From assembly GCA_963922205.1 (NCBI GenBank), contig CAWUHX010000084.1, positions 682,001 to 746,000 of the forward strand: DNA of 64,000 nt, in the 5' to 3' direction. Shown one piece after another: positions 10,394-25,300 of this stretch. The notes beneath the pieces are model-generated. The model saw only the letters and a list, made by a program, of their open reading frames with translations. It was not told where the DNA came from and did no database searches. The DNA is from Romanomermis culicivorax. Its lineage: Eukaryota; Nematoda; Enoplea; Mermithida; Mermithidae. Numbering within the stretch: the first letter of the stretch is position 1; each line of letters opens with the position of its first letter. A program made the translations under genes and the position numbers.

Positions 10394-13300
10394 CTGGCAG
10401 AAACACAGGGGTTCAAAAAGATCCCACTATACCAATCGTGTATCCTTTCTCACCTTTCTCTTGGGCCGCAGGTGGCTGAAACCATGCAGTGTTTCGGTTT
10501 CCAGAGAAACGGTTCCAGCATATTGGGCATGCCCGATTTTACCGATAAGTCGTTCATGGCGTTTTGCACGAAAGGCAAATTCAGGATGGGCAGATGGCTT
10601 ATTTTTTCTTGAACGGTTATACCATGGTAGTTCGACGAACTCCCATCACCGCCAAACATGGGTGAAGATTTGGGCTCGGGCAATCGGTAACTGCTTTTTT
10701 TGCCTTTCAACGCAAACTTTTTGGCTTTTAATTTTTTCCTAAAAAATAAAACCTGCTTGCTTTTTCTCTGTTGTCGTGTTCATAATTTGTGAAAGACAAA
10801 GATACAAATGGAAATAGACTTTTTCTGAGCTTATAAGATATTGGATATTTTGACACAAATTAGGAATTTTTGGATCACAGTCATGGCTGATGGAAATTTT
10901 CCCTAATGGAAATAAGCACTGTAGCATTAAATGAAAGCACTAGCTTGAACTGAAAGCGTTGGTAAAAAATGGGCTTCCGTATACTGTGCTTTTCTGTTTT
11001 GGACAAAAATCAGATGAATTTGAAGCTTCTCATTAACGACACAAATTTTTTACTACTAACACTATAACTTCTATTACTGCTGCTGCTACAAGAACAACTA
11101 CTATTCCTATTACTCTTATTACTACTACTACTACTTTCATTAGTCAAATGCCAAAGCAACAAACAAATAAAACAAAAATTCGTTTCTATCATTTCACTTT
11201 CATCATATAAAATTTCGATACAAAAAATTTCCAATGTGCCAATGTAAGAGTCAATCGACGTTTACATGACTCATTCAAATGGGTTTCATCATGAACCAAA
11301 AAGTTTTTAAAATCACTCCCAGCATGCCTAATATCATCGTTTAAATCAAGTGTATAGAGATTTCGAGTCTTTGTGGAAAAAAGGAATTCATTTATAAAGG
11401 CATTATTCAATTCATTGGCTCCCCCAATTGGGGAGGTCACATAGAACAATGGACTGAGAAATTTTAGGTCGCTTCGCAAAAGCTCCAACATTTTCCTCCA
11501 TGTAGCCAAGTAATGAGAAATGCTAATCCTATTCAAAGCGTCCACTGTCCCTATAGCCAGCACAATTTTTCGGACACTGGGTGGAATATAAAATCTGGGG
11601 GATGACAAAGTATGGAGTCCATTGATACCTTTTCCTGGAAAACACATTATGTTGCACAAAGTCCATCAATACCTTTTCCTGGAAAACCCTTTATGTTGCA
11701 CAAATTGTCTCAACTTTCCATATGTTTGATCTGGGAATCGCCTAAGAGCCAAAATCGAGCATTCTCAGCTCGTTTTGGTAACTTGTTCAATACTGCACAT
11801 ATGATTCCATGGTGATTATTATTAGTACACATCAATTCACTGTATTGATGATGGGCTATTGAGGATGGTGAGGGCATTATATTCCGTTTCGACTAATTCT
11901 ACATTCCTGGTGTTTTGGACTACTTCCAATGGACGAGTAAAAGTATTGCCATTTAAGTTCATTAAAAATTGGCAGAGGAATTCGGGCATATTTTCAGTTA
12001 AAATTGCAGACTTTCCTGTTTCCAAAATATGGACAATATTCTTGTTCTTTTCAAATGTGAGTGCCATTGCTAAAAAAGATTGAATATTTACATTGAAGAT
12101 CAACTAGATTATCCATAAAACAACCAGGAGCCACCTGGTGCAATAAAAGTAATCCAGCCCTGCTGGGGAATAGGAGAAAAGGTAAAAAATGTTGTATCAT
12201 ACACATAGATAAATGGATTGAAAAAATAAACCGAACAGTGAAAATAAAAGGAAAAAAATAAATTAAGAGAAAAAAATCAATTTGACAAGGACACGTGTTT
12301 CCAGTGGATATTCTTGGAATGTTCTATAGTTTCTTTTACTACCAATTTTTTCATTAATTTTAAATATTTAAACGATGTTCCCAATTGTGCTATTATCTTG
12401 TCATTAAAGTGATCCCATGTTCCAAGCACTCCAACCACAATGGCATCCGCAAAAACCTGAAACCCAAGTTTTTGAAAAGCTTTAATGTCTGGCTCATATG
12501 CCAACTACTTTCGAAGATGAACATTAATGAAGGATTGCTTGCCATTTTGGTATGTACAAGTTACATCAATATCTACTCTTTTATTTGTATCATTGATGAT
12601 AACTAAATCAGGCCTTACATTTCCACCAGCCATATTGCAAACTGCATTTACTTGAGTTGTCCCATTCTTATTGGTAAACTTTACCATTTTTGTGATACAA
12701 TCTAGTACTGAGATGCAACGGGCAGTGATTTCATTAGCCAAATGCACTTTGCAATGACACAGGATGTGGGGAAAGGTTTCCTGTGGATACCCACACTGTC
12801 TGCATTGCCACATCAGCTGGCTTGTATCGACAGGATCCCTGGCATAAGAGGAAGCAAGCAGCAGTAAATTCAGTCTTGCCCGATGAATAAAGTTGAAACC
12901 CAAAAATGATATCTGGTGACCATTTTTAACAAATGCATTGTTACTACTGTCTACTGTTGTACATTGCAAAACTCTGCACTGGCTATGCATGTTAGCACAA
13001 AATGATCTAAAGCAAGCATTTTCAAATGCTTTTCGGACAGAATAGTAAAATGTATTCCAACATGTTTCATCAAAAATAGAAGTTTTGCCATTTATGATCA
13101 ATTTGATACAAATTTTCCCATTTGACAAAAAATCAAATTTTAAATTCAAAACTTTTCAAATAGCTCTCATGGCACATCTGGCCGGTTAACCAACAACTGA
13201 GTGCCGGACAATTGAGCGCCGACAATTGAGCACCAACAACTGAGCGCCAGACAACTGAGCGCCATGACAACTGAGTGCCGCGACAACTGAGCGCTGTGAC

Positions 13301-16300
13301 AACTGAGCGCCAGACATTTGAGTGCCGACAACTGAGCGCCAACTATTTGATGCATTATAATTGAGGGCTTTTTTCATTTACTGAGCACTACGAAATACTA
13401 ACATTTCAGTGATTATCTACCGTAATGTATATATGTCCATACATCTAATCTTAAGAATCAAACAAATATGGTCATTTTTGATTCCTATGATGAAGATTGA
13501 TGGCAAAAAAACTTAATACACTGTAAAGCGAATTAATGTTTTGATTTTCTAAATACAATTACATATTATATTATTGTTGCTATTTTCATTTTGGCCCTAT
13601 TTTGTTACCATTACAATGCCACTCGAATTTGTAAAGTCTGAAAGGAATCACAACAAACTTGTTCACAATGGTTACGTGTATAGGAAAGTTAGTAACATGA
13701 ACATTATAATCTCGTAAAAAGGCACAACAGAATAAAGTAAATACAACTTTAGAGGATAAAGTGCTTCATGATGACAGCGTAAGTTGGCGATGCGATCAAA
13801 AGGGTTGTAAAGGTGGAGTACATGTTCTGAACGAGATAGTCAACCAAGCTGGTAATCACACTTGTGAGCTGAATGTTGCTCAGCCAGAAGTATATTAATT
13901 GCATTTTTTGTTGCATAGTCTGATTTTCGAATTTTAGTGTACTTTAAATTTGATAGTTACTGAACATGTTGGATACAATTCACCAACAAGCAGCCAATAA
14001 TCAAGAAACTGCTCGCCAAATAATTTCACAAGCCTCTGCAACAATTTCTGACGAAGTTAGAGCGCAATTTCCGACTTATCATGCAACTCAATGTCTTATT
14101 GAACATGTGCGCCATCGAGCTAATTGTCCATATCCAAACCCCAATGCATCGAATGAAATTGCTATCCCACAAACTCTAATGGTGACCAAACAGGGCGATT
14201 TGTTTCTTTATCACGATTTGGTAGCTGACGACCCAGAGAGATTTTTATATTTGCTACCGAAAGCAATATGGAACTTCTGCAACAAAATCAAGTATACTCA
14301 ATAATTTTTCCGATAATATAAACTGAAAACTTTCATATACTAACTACTAACATTCAGATTTGGAGCTGTGATGGCACATTCAAAGTTTGCACCCAACTTT
14401 TTTTTCAGCTTTGGACGATAGATGCATTAGTCGGGGACATGCAGGTTCTGTTAGTGTACGTTTTGCTGACACACAAAACTGAACAACTATACCGTCCCGT
14501 CTTGGATGTCATTTGCGCGAACCGGCAATTTGAACCAACGTTGATAATTTGCGATTTTGAACAAGCTACGATCAACAGTTTGAAGGTTCTTACTCAATAT
14601 TATAAATTCCTTCTTCTTATCTTCATAATATCTGCCATATTAAGGACCAATTTCCAAATGCCCGCATTCATGGATGTTTTTTCCATTTGGTGCAAAGCAT
14701 TTGGCATAATGTTCAGAGTGGGGGACTGCAGCAACGTTACTTGGATGATAAGCAATTCAGAACAAATGTGAAAAAAATTGCGGCGTTAGCTTACCTTCAT
14801 GAAGATCATATTGCTGGCACGTTTGTTAATCTATAAGAAGCTTATGAAAATGATGACGATTTAATGGGTGTGTTGAATATGACAACTAAATAAAATTGAA
14901 TTATCATGTTTATTTATCTAGGTATTCTCGATTATTTAGAAGACAATTATATCGGACGTGTGTGTTGCAATCGTCATGGCACACCTCGATTTCCAATTCG
15001 ACTTGGGAATTGTCATGAGCTTCTTGCTGACGGTCTCCTCGTACGAATAATGCAGTCAAAGGCTGGCATTGGGCATTTCAGGTGAATTTGTGATTTGTAC
15101 AACAAGCTTTGTGTAAATATATTAGCAAATAATCAAAATTTTTGAGGCAATGCTCGGATTGAAGCACCCCACGATATATCGTTTGATTGATGCACTGCAA
15201 AACAAATAAGGCTTGGTCGAAACACGCGTGGTACAGTTGCGCACGGGCAAACCCATTCAAAATAGTCAAAAAACTAAATACAGGAATGTCAACAATATTT
15301 GGCAACTTTGTTGGCAGCTTATGACATCAACAATATTGACCAATTTTTGCAAGGTTGTTCGCACAACTTCAATTTTTAAAACTGTTTGCTTTTTCATTGC
15401 TTTCTTGTTTAATTTTAGTGCAATATCTGAGTATATTTGTAAACTCTAGTCGAGATCTCTTGTTGATGACCAAAGTGTGCTTTTGTTAAATTTAGTATAT
15501 CTCCATATTCTTTATCGGTCTGATGTCTTGTTGATTGTTTACCTATGTTATCATGTTTTGATTCAAATAAATACTTTGCATTGATTGTATACTTTATGTT
15601 TGGTTGCAATTTTGCAAAATAGTTACTTCAAACTGATTAGGTTATTTATCTGACACTAAATAGTCGGCGCTCAGTTGTTGGCACTCAGTTGTCGGTGCTC
15701 AGTTGTCTGGCGCTCAGTTGTTGGCACTCAATTGTCGGCGCTCAATTGTCCGGCACTCAATTGTGGGGTCATGATCTAGCCCTCTTAAGGTGACTTTTTG
15801 CATCTCTTCCATTTGATGACTGAAAAGAATGGAATTCCCCTGCTGTAAACCCATTCAGAAATTTACAAATTTGATCTTGGCTCGGACATTTATGTATCCA
15901 CTTTGGAACAGTTTCATGCAGCAGTTTAATGGCATATTCTTGGACGTTTGAGGACAGGCTTGTAAACAGTCGAAATAAGTAAGTAACAAGTTGCAAATTG
16001 AGTTTGTCTGAGGACAAAAAGAATCCAAGTCGGCCTATGTCCACAGGGGTAGTAAGATAGTGACGTGATGAAATTTTTGGCAAGTGGCAAATTTTGCGAA
16101 TAATTCGGACTAAATTATCATCAAATGTATGGAAGTCCATTTTTCTTGGTTGTGAAAAACGAAAAACGTGATGGAATCAGGGCATGATGAACGTTTTTAA
16201 GGCATCGAGTTTCTGCCAAGGAGCCAGGAGTGATTGCTCAATTTTCTGCATATACCCAATGGCCTGGATAATATCATTCTGTGGTTGAATTATTGTACTG

Positions 16301-19300
16301 ACTCCTTGGTCAGTGCCCAAGTAGCAATATGCATCATATTGCATCAATGTCAGTATTATGTCATTGCTGATGAAAATTTGCCTTTTTACAACGTTCCCCT
16401 TGTCCAAGGTCAAAGATGCACATTTGGAAGCTTTAAGCTTTAGACCAACTGACTCCAAGAGATCATGGCATGTGTATCAGCACCTTGTTCATATTTTCTG
16501 GCATTTTTGAAAACATAACCAGATCATCAGCATAGGCAAAAATTACAAAAGTTTCATCGAATTTTTGATAACCATGGATGCCAAATTTGGCCTTAATGTT
16601 CCGCAAAATTCCTTTAATGGAAATATTGAACAATAATGGGCTTAGCGGATCGCCTTACTTTACCCCAGACTGAATATTAACTTCTCGACTTTCTTTGTTA
16701 TTGATTTGGAAACTGGTTTTGCTGTCTAGATAGAAATCGCCAACAATGTCGTTGAAAAAAGATGGAAAACCCAACTTGTTCAACATTGGCAAAATCAATT
16801 CATGTGAAATGCTGCCAAAAGCGTTAGCCATATCAGGCCACATCATGGACAGGTTATGCTTCTTGAATCTGGCACCCTGAATAATATCTTCTAATAGAAA
16901 GATGTGTTCAGCCCAACCTTCAGTTGGCAAGAAACCCTTCTGCTCCCTACAAAAGATGCATGTTTTGTAAACGGATTATAAATTGGGCCCCTAATGAAGT
17001 GTAAAGCTTATATATTGTAATGCTTAACGATATGGGCCGCCAGTTGTCGATGTCATTCTTGTCCCCTTTCTTGTAAATAAGAATAGTTTTTGAGTCTTTC
17101 CACAACCTTGGAATCATTGTTTTAGCAAAGCAAATGTTGAAAATTTTCTGCAAACATTTTACATCTTTGTCCAAAGCCTTGAAATCGCTATATTTTATGT
17201 AGTCTGATCCAGGTGCCGAGTTGGGAGCTCTATGCAGTACATATTTGACATCTTGTTCACAAAATGGGTGGCTGAAATTTTTCATCACGTCATTCGGCCA
17301 TGAGTCATACATTGGAAAATTTGAATAGCATTTTTCTTGATCAAAAGCTTGTTTAGAGAAGACTTTCTCAATATGATTAGCAATTCCTGATACGTCTATC
17401 GGGCACTGAATGCGTTTAATAGCTTTTTTCTTGGTGGCAGCATAAAGCTTTTGAATTTTGGATGCTTCTTTTTTAAAGTCAACTGCTGCAGGCGCCCGCT
17501 TCCAACGAGGCGGGGCATTTGATTTTCTATCTTTTTGCTTGCTAAGCTCTGCAATTTTTGTTGTGAATTCACAGCATAAATTTTCAAAATCCGCCCATCG
17601 TTCTCCATTTTTGTGCCAAGAATCTAGCTTTTCATCCATCAATGTTTCTAAGAGCGAACTTCCACTGTTTTTGTGAAAACATACCTTTTTTAGTCGCCCT
17701 TGTTTGGGAACAAGATTTACCAACCAAATTAATTTTGTGTTGTCCAAAATATTGTTTAAAAGATTCCAATGCGGTATTTCGCCATGCATGAACTTCATTA
17801 TTAGAGAAAAGTAAAGATTGATTTTTCAAAAACTTTTCCACATAGATGCAAGCATATACGCCACAGCAGCCTGCTGTTTCTATTGATTGCTTGGCATAAG
17901 TGTCTGTTGGTGGTTGTATAAAGTTAGCGGTGTCTATTTTTTTGCCAACAAAAACATGAAAAATGTTTCTTATCTTGTCTTCCACAGATGCCAAGTTTTG
18001 ACGGGATGAGTCATAGTATAGTACATTTCCTTCCTCCCGTAAAAAAATGGCTATTGCCCAGTGATTATTGTCATGAAATACTGGGAGGACGGCAATTTTC
18101 CATGCAAATTCAGAACTTTCGGGTTTAGAGAAGCTGGAAATGTCGCATTGCCATATAATGGGATCAGTCAAAAGTACATCATGAAAATTTGGAATCACAA
18201 ATAAATTTAAATATTCGTAAATGATACGATCAGTGATTCAGGCAGTTTTTGATTCTAAAGGCAATAAGAAATCTGGGTCCACATCATGCACATTAAAATT
18301 TGAATAAGAATAAATGTAATTTTCATTCAAAATTGTGCACGGTTCGGTGGAGTTGATACTATTCATCCCTGAATCGTTTCTTTGTGTTGAATTATTGGCT
18401 GGATCATCTAGGAATAGATCATTTCCACTAGGATCAAGTGAGTCATATGCCACCATCCCATTTGTAAAGTTACTGATTCCATTTTCCGTTTCCTGCAGTC
18501 TGCTTTTCACTGATATATATTCAGGACGTTCATGCTTAGACTGCATGTGAAGCCTCAGACCATTTGATGAGGAAAAAGCGCATGCACAGGAAGGACAAGC
18601 AAAGGGTAACTCTGGCGTCGGTTCAACCACAAAGTTGGAATGTTCTCTAGCAACATGGGCTTTAACATCCCTCAGGGTACATTGTGCATTAGAAGAGAAA
18701 TCACAAAATCGGCATTTGTATCTGTAACCATCGATAACCATACCATGTTTACTGGTAAAATGGCGACTTAAACTAGTTCTAGAGCTTTCTCCAACTTGAA
18801 ATGTTCTGTCACATAAATCGCAGAAAGCATGATTGGACAGAGGAACTATAAATTCCAATACTAAAACATCGCCATGTTGAATTTTTGATGGACATTCAGT
18901 TGCTGGAACTTGTAAACAACCCGTCCCACCTTTAAAGCTTATTATACCTTTGCAGATATCCTCCATCTTTGTCGGTCCAGTAATCATATTCCCGGAATCG
19001 GCGACAATTTTTCAATCTTTATAATAAGCCGATGACCGATATTCTGCTCGTAGACTACGGTATGAGCTATGTTTATGAATTGTATTGTTTTTTGAACGGA
19101 ATATTTCAAAAACAATCCAAATTCGAATAACTTCCAAATAATCGGTTTTTATGTCAGTAATTTTATGAACTAGCAGACTATAGGGGCTACTGTTCCCACA
19201 CAGAGCATAGAAAAAATCGCATACAAGAGTTAATGTTATAATATAGTGTACAAAGTATAGGCGAACACCCAAAAAAATAAACCGACCGAACGATACGAAC

Positions 19301-22300
19301 TACTACTACTACTCTATTACTATTACTACTACTAATACTACCATCACTACTACTATTAACACTATCACTACTACTAGCATTAATACTAGCGCTATTACTA
19401 ATACTATTGCTGCCACTACTACTACACTTAGCCTTTATACTGGTTTTTAAATTCGTGCAAATTAAAAAACGATAATAATAACAAGCAGTGCCTTTAATTC
19501 TTTTGCACAAAGTTTTACGTTAGATGTTAACACAACAATTTCAAAAGCTCAGTTAAATGTATTAGCGAACTTGATCCAGTTCCGCCTGATTGATGTTTTC
19601 AAAGAAAATAAAAAAATATGAAAGAGTACTTGCTTTCCGGATTCATCATTCAAACTTATTAGTATCGAATAATTTAGCAGAAAATTACATATAGTTAGTT
19701 ACACACTGCTTCCGATTTCATTAGTTAGTAATATGGACTCCCTTGATAGTAATTATATGTACCGTCTGATTTTATAAAATATTTTTAAATCAAAATTTTT
19801 TCACTCAAAATTTGTTAAGTAAAGATCCCCGTCCTATATGAATTTTTATTTTGGTGCAATCAGAATTTGTGTGATTTTTTTCGAAAATCAGAATTTGTGT
19901 GATTTTTGCAGTAGTATCACAAATTGTTTTTTTGTTGAGTGTACAATAATTCATTTAAATGAGCCTCAGCCAGACAAAACGCAAGGCGCAAGTGACGAAA
20001 ATGAGAAAAAAATTGATTATATTGCGCAATTAGAATTATTCATATGTCGCTACAGTCAACTTGGGAAAAATATACTAACGACGCAGGTTTTATATTCGCA
20101 TAAACATATTTTTGATTCATAAAAATTCATTTGGATAAAATGAAATATAAGATTATTTTGGATCAGTAATGTTAAAACGTGCGATCCATTAGATTAATTT
20201 TTTTCTCGAGAACATCATGTTGAGAAAGGTAAAAATCGTAACATGTAGAATTAGTTAAATTTTGTGATGCCCCAAGGTTGATTCTAAAGGTATACTTGAT
20301 CTTTTCTTCTAGAATCATTTCTCTGACCAATCTCCTTATATTCTTTCTCGCACGGCTATCCCCGTCATCGTCATCGTCGTCTTCTTCTTCGCTGTTCAAA
20401 TAGTTGTCGTTATTCGACGTCCAATAATTACGATCGTAGCCGTATTGACTGCTCGGTTTGAATTTGGGCGCCGTCGTCGCCACGCCTAATGTCATGTCGA
20501 AGGCGACTTTGGCTCGGCATGGTTGCTCGCTCGCGAGAAAATCTGCGTCAAAAAATGATCGTTTCTGTTCAGAAAAATTAGAATTTAAGATACAATTAAT
20601 AGCAACGGGCTACAGATTGTCATTTTTTCTAGTCAGTTTACTGTGGTTCATAACTTGCCAAAAATTCTTCGGACCTTTTGAAAAAAAACCTGTAAATAAT
20701 TTTTAGGCATTGTTTCGAGTGTAAAAAAAATTTTATTAAAATGTTCCGTCCCGGAAAAGTTTCGAAACGAACACTTTGAAGTTGATCTCTATCGTATGTA
20801 GTGTAATTTTCAGATTTTATATTTAAACAGTGATCCTTGTTGCGAAAATGCCATAGATGTCGTAATATTTCAAGCTCTGAAATTGTTAAAAGACAGAAGC
20901 AGTAAAGTGATCTCACTCGTCACATCAGTATAGTTTGTAACTTTACAGATGTTGGCTGCGAAACAATTTTCTTATGAAAAATTGCTTTTCAGTTGATGAG
21001 AGAGGAAAACGACTTCGTCAAAAATGTGCTGTGTCGACAAAATGATGTGTCGTCAATCTTGGAAAATAGACTTCATTTTCCAAACAGTTGGAGAGGTAAT
21101 GAACACAGAAAAAACGCTTTTCTGTATCAAATTTGTCGTATATTACAGCAAATTCCCATAGGAAGAAATGGCGGTCAATTACAGACGATAAACTTACACG
21201 TTATGTATATAACGGCCAATAGAATCATATTATTGAAAATCTAATATCCCACCGTCAGAAATAAGATTTCGATTCAGGTTACAAATGAAAGAGTAGATGT
21301 AGATACTCCGTGATCATCTGCAAACACGACTTATTTATAGTATATGATCAATATCAACGTCGAGCCTCATGAAAACAGGTTTTTTGTTTCATGTGCGTAT
21401 GCAATAACGACGATAACCCGTTCAAGAATTTTTAATCTACTCGGGAAATGATACACTCGCAAAATTTATGGAATAATTGAAAAAACAACAAAAAATCATA
21501 CAAAAACATATGTACTACAATACACTGAGCAATATTCAACAAGAAAATAGAAATCTCATCAAAAGAAAAATATGCGGTCACTTGACTTTCTGTTCTTGAA
21601 ATTCAGACACCCTGTGGTCAATAGCTATGGGCTCCCGCCGTAAAATCTACAAAAACTTTTTGTTTATATGGTCTTGAAAGATCTACCGTAATAAATAATA
21701 TCTGTCGAAACGTTTCCCTGCCAAAAATGTGCCGAAGCCGGCGATTTTCTACCGCCGATGGTCGTGGTCTCTGGCGTTCTACTGCAACTATAAAATGTGC
21801 TAAAATCACTGTTATTCGAATCGCTGTCGTCGGAGGCGGAAAGTTGCAGGGAAGGCAAAATCGTCGACGATCGTCGCGACGAAAATGGAGAATTTTCTTC
21901 CCCTAAACTACAGTAAGATGGTGATACCGACGACGTTGTCGCCGCCGGTAATGACGACGACATTTTACGCGGTAAATCGTAAAACAAGTAACTCAAAACT
22001 ACTGTCGCGAAAAATAGAGCGGCAAAAAACGCCGCTACCGCCAGCATAACCCAGGCTGCGAAAAATGCTCTCAAGTTGTGACGCCGGTTCCAAAAATAGT
22101 TAATTATAAAGCTCAGGGTCATGGTCCAATAGACCAACTGGGTGGAGCGTAGTTGGTCCAACAGGCCGCCGCCGCATTTTTGGGCACACTTCATGCCTGT
22201 CAACGTCGATGGGTGGGCGGCTGGCTCCATAATGTACTCGAGGTGAAGATTTTCGGCTGACAGCTAAAAAGAATTTATGTGAAGGTTAGAAGTTAAATCT

Positions 22301-25300
22301 CATTAAAAACATAACATAAAAACAGACCGACTGATAATTTTATCCAATAACCTGACGCCGGTTTCATCAATGACTTATGCTTTAGCTGAGCTGCAGCGCA
22401 AGCTATAGCTTAACCCTACGTGTTATACAATCGCCGTTAAGCTGCAGATCTCGATATGTTTTGTGTGTATGAGTTGAGCTACAGCTGAGCTACACCCGGC
22501 AATGGTATAACATAGAGAGTTAAACCAGTGCTTCAGCTGCAGCTCAGCTGGAGCTTAAATCTCTTGACGGCACCAATTCCATTTAAATCGAAGATAGAAA
22601 AGTTAGACATATCGTCTCCTTGATTTCGGCCTTCCATTTGATGCATGTCATCGATCAGTTTTAGAAATTTCAATAAGAGTTTCAGCGTTATGTATTCGTC
22701 CGATCGGATGTTTTTAAGCTAAGAAAGCTTAACCAAACAGTATCTTCGACATAGTTTGCATTAAGTTTTGAGTGTAGCATTTACATCTGAATATTTTGAA
22801 CAACAAAATGAACACTCTCAAATTTTCACTCTCGGAATCGAATCAGTAGAAAAAGTTGTCTTCTATCAAAAAAATCTCATCAAAAACTTAAGCGAAATCC
22901 TTTTTGGATGTATGTATGAGTTTTTTAGCTTCAGTCCGTGTGAATCTGGAAAAAAACAAAATGATGGTTGTTTTATAGTTCAACAGTTAATCTTGGAAAA
23001 ATAGTGATATGTTTAATTTTCTACCCTATTCAAAGTATAATTTTTGGCTTAATAAAAAACCAGAAAACAGAAAAAGGGAAAAAACTTGGAAATGTCTGAA
23101 ATCGCAACAAACGCGTAATTGAAAACAAAAAATATTAAACAATCCAATCTGTTCAAGAAAAAAACGTTCAAAAGTTGGTAGATTATATGCCCATTTAGTC
23201 AAAAATAATCATCGGTTGTTTATAAGACCAATAAACATTGATAACATGGATAAAAATAACAGAGAGCAAAAAAAAGATAAGCAAGCAAAAACGAAACGGC
23301 AAAGAACAAGTAGAATTTGGTTTATTAATTTGCAGATGATAATCTATACAAGTGCTATTCGTATTACATTAATTGTAGCCTTCCTGCATTCTGAAACTAC
23401 ATTAATTCCGAAAATGCTTGGAGCACATTGTGAATAGTTGACGCACAACTCCTAATTCTTCATGTGTTACATAATTGATTTAAAAAAAAATCACTACTTT
23501 CGAAGGAAATTTTTTGAAGGAATTCAACTCTAAGTACCAGAAAACACTCATAAAATTGTCATTTCTGGATATTGAAAAGCACTCTGAACATGAGCATGCA
23601 GAAAACCGTGTTTAAACTGTAATTTTGTACTCACTGAAATATATACATGCAGTAGATGTGCAGAGAATTGATTGTTCGCAGCTGGTTTGCCAAATCAGCG
23701 AGTTGCCATAAGAACAGCATTTCAAATGAGAATTGATATTTTGGGTAGGGCTCAGATCCGCAGCCTACTGCATATTAGCAGCCAACTGCACATTAGCAGC
23801 CTTAAGGCCCTGTCATACTTCACCGCGCGGTACCGCGCGGCGCCGGTTGTTCTATTCATACTAAAGAGCGGCGCCGCGCGGTCCCGCCTTTGAAGTATGA
23901 ATAGGTTTTTATAATTTTTGCGGCGCCGCGCGGCGCCCCATCAGGTTTCAACTAAACCAATATACATTTTTTGAGAAGAGCAAAATCCAAAAATAAAAGA
24001 GTTTCATTTTTTTGCCATCCGTGAAAAACATACTTGTATACGTGAAAATAGTCCAATAATACTGATGTTTGAAAAATAGGCACATTACGGTACAGACAAT
24101 GGAGCGTCTGACCGTTTTACCCTTTTGTAACACAAATGATAAAGTTAATTAGTGGCCCGTAATAAATCTATATCATTCTGGAACAACAGAAAATGTAATA
24201 AACACATCAAAGTGACCACACACATACACAACATACACACACATATATGCTTCTGTATTACAAAAAAATACCAGAGCAAATTTCACTTTTCTTATTTGCC
24301 AAATTCGCCTCTTATTGCGTACAAAAATGGACTTTGATGAAGCAAATGCTGTTTTGAATTCAAAATTTGAAAAATCGGTTTTTGATTAATGAAATCCGTT
24401 TTTTTGCGTTTTATGCGTTATTTGGTTGATTAGAAATCGCGTGTAGTCTTTCAGGATCCAAACAATGCGTATTTTTTTTGTTTTAAAAGTAAATTTCGAC
24501 CCGTACCTCATGCGTTTATGTTCCTGCAATGAAACAGATATGAATACATATACTATATTTTTTGGCTGCGGATCTGACTAAGGCTGCTAATGTACAGTAG
24601 GCTGCTGATGTGCAGTAGGCTGCGGATCTGCATCCCAATCGATATTTTTCACTCGAGGATGGTAATGACTATCTCTATACTTCATACTCCAATCAAAGTG
24701 TCGATGACAGAGTGCTTACCGTTCCATTTTCGGGTGTTCGGTCACTTATGAATGTCGTTTCTTCCACTGAAGTCGAAAGGGGTGGTAAAAATTTGCCGTT
24801 CATACATTTTCCGTTGATAATCGGTGATGGTGTGTCGGCATCGACGGATTTTTTGGAATGTCGACGACGGAACCCGTTTTGAATTTTGGGCAAATTTTGA
24901 TGGGCGCCGCAATAGGTTGTATGCGTCATGGCAGCATTATCGCAAAAATCGCTGGTCATCGGTCTCGTTTTGCGAAGAGAAAATAGTCGGTAAAAAAACG
25001 TGTGTGAGTCGGAAAAGCTGAAGTGTAGCAATAAAGAGGATCACATTATCGAAATACAGTTTTAAACAAAAAACACACTACTATCGGTTGACGCTCAGCA
25101 GCTTAAACTGTGGAGCGAAAGAGAAAGGTTTAGCCCACTGGGACGGAGTCACCCAAATTCTGAAATAAATTCAGACATGCTCTAGAGTAAATTGTTTGCT
25201 CTCAATACAATCATTAATGTGACTGTAGGAGTGCTAAAATCTACTATTGTGCTAATAAATGCGCAGAATCATTGTGTATGAGCAAATTCACGCTTCCTGA

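Larger units (their letters stand above)
11189..18990 (-). mobile_element. NeSL-type non-LTR retrotransposon (C2H2, Ulp1, RT, CCHC, REL endonuclease, plus SGNH ORF), interrupted
   Basis: The minus-strand order is three C2H2 fingers, Ulp1 cysteine protease, reverse transcriptase, CCHC finger, restriction-like endonuclease, then the SGNH ORF. This is the layout known for NeSL/R2-clade LINEs with a Ulp1 protease, plus an extra ORF. The element sits in the last large intron of the 620-aa host gene, on the same strand. A MULE element (13184-15773) splits it. The exact 5' and 3' ends and target duplication were not found. Many stops and frameshifts mean it is dead. Confidence 0.85.

Noticed and set aside
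10291..10742. Long plus-strand frames
   Set aside because: They are antisense to the two well-spliced terminal exons of the 620-aa gene; the minus strand has matching splice sites and phase.
13133..13377. Three overlapping minus-strand frames with repeating peptides (also 27118-27411, 51095-51316, 4460-4726, 45910-46244)
   Set aside because: These are all readings through the tandem arm repeats of foldback elements.
19298..19510. Ser-rich frame of 107 aa
   Set aside because: It is the translation of an imperfect ACT triplet microsatellite.
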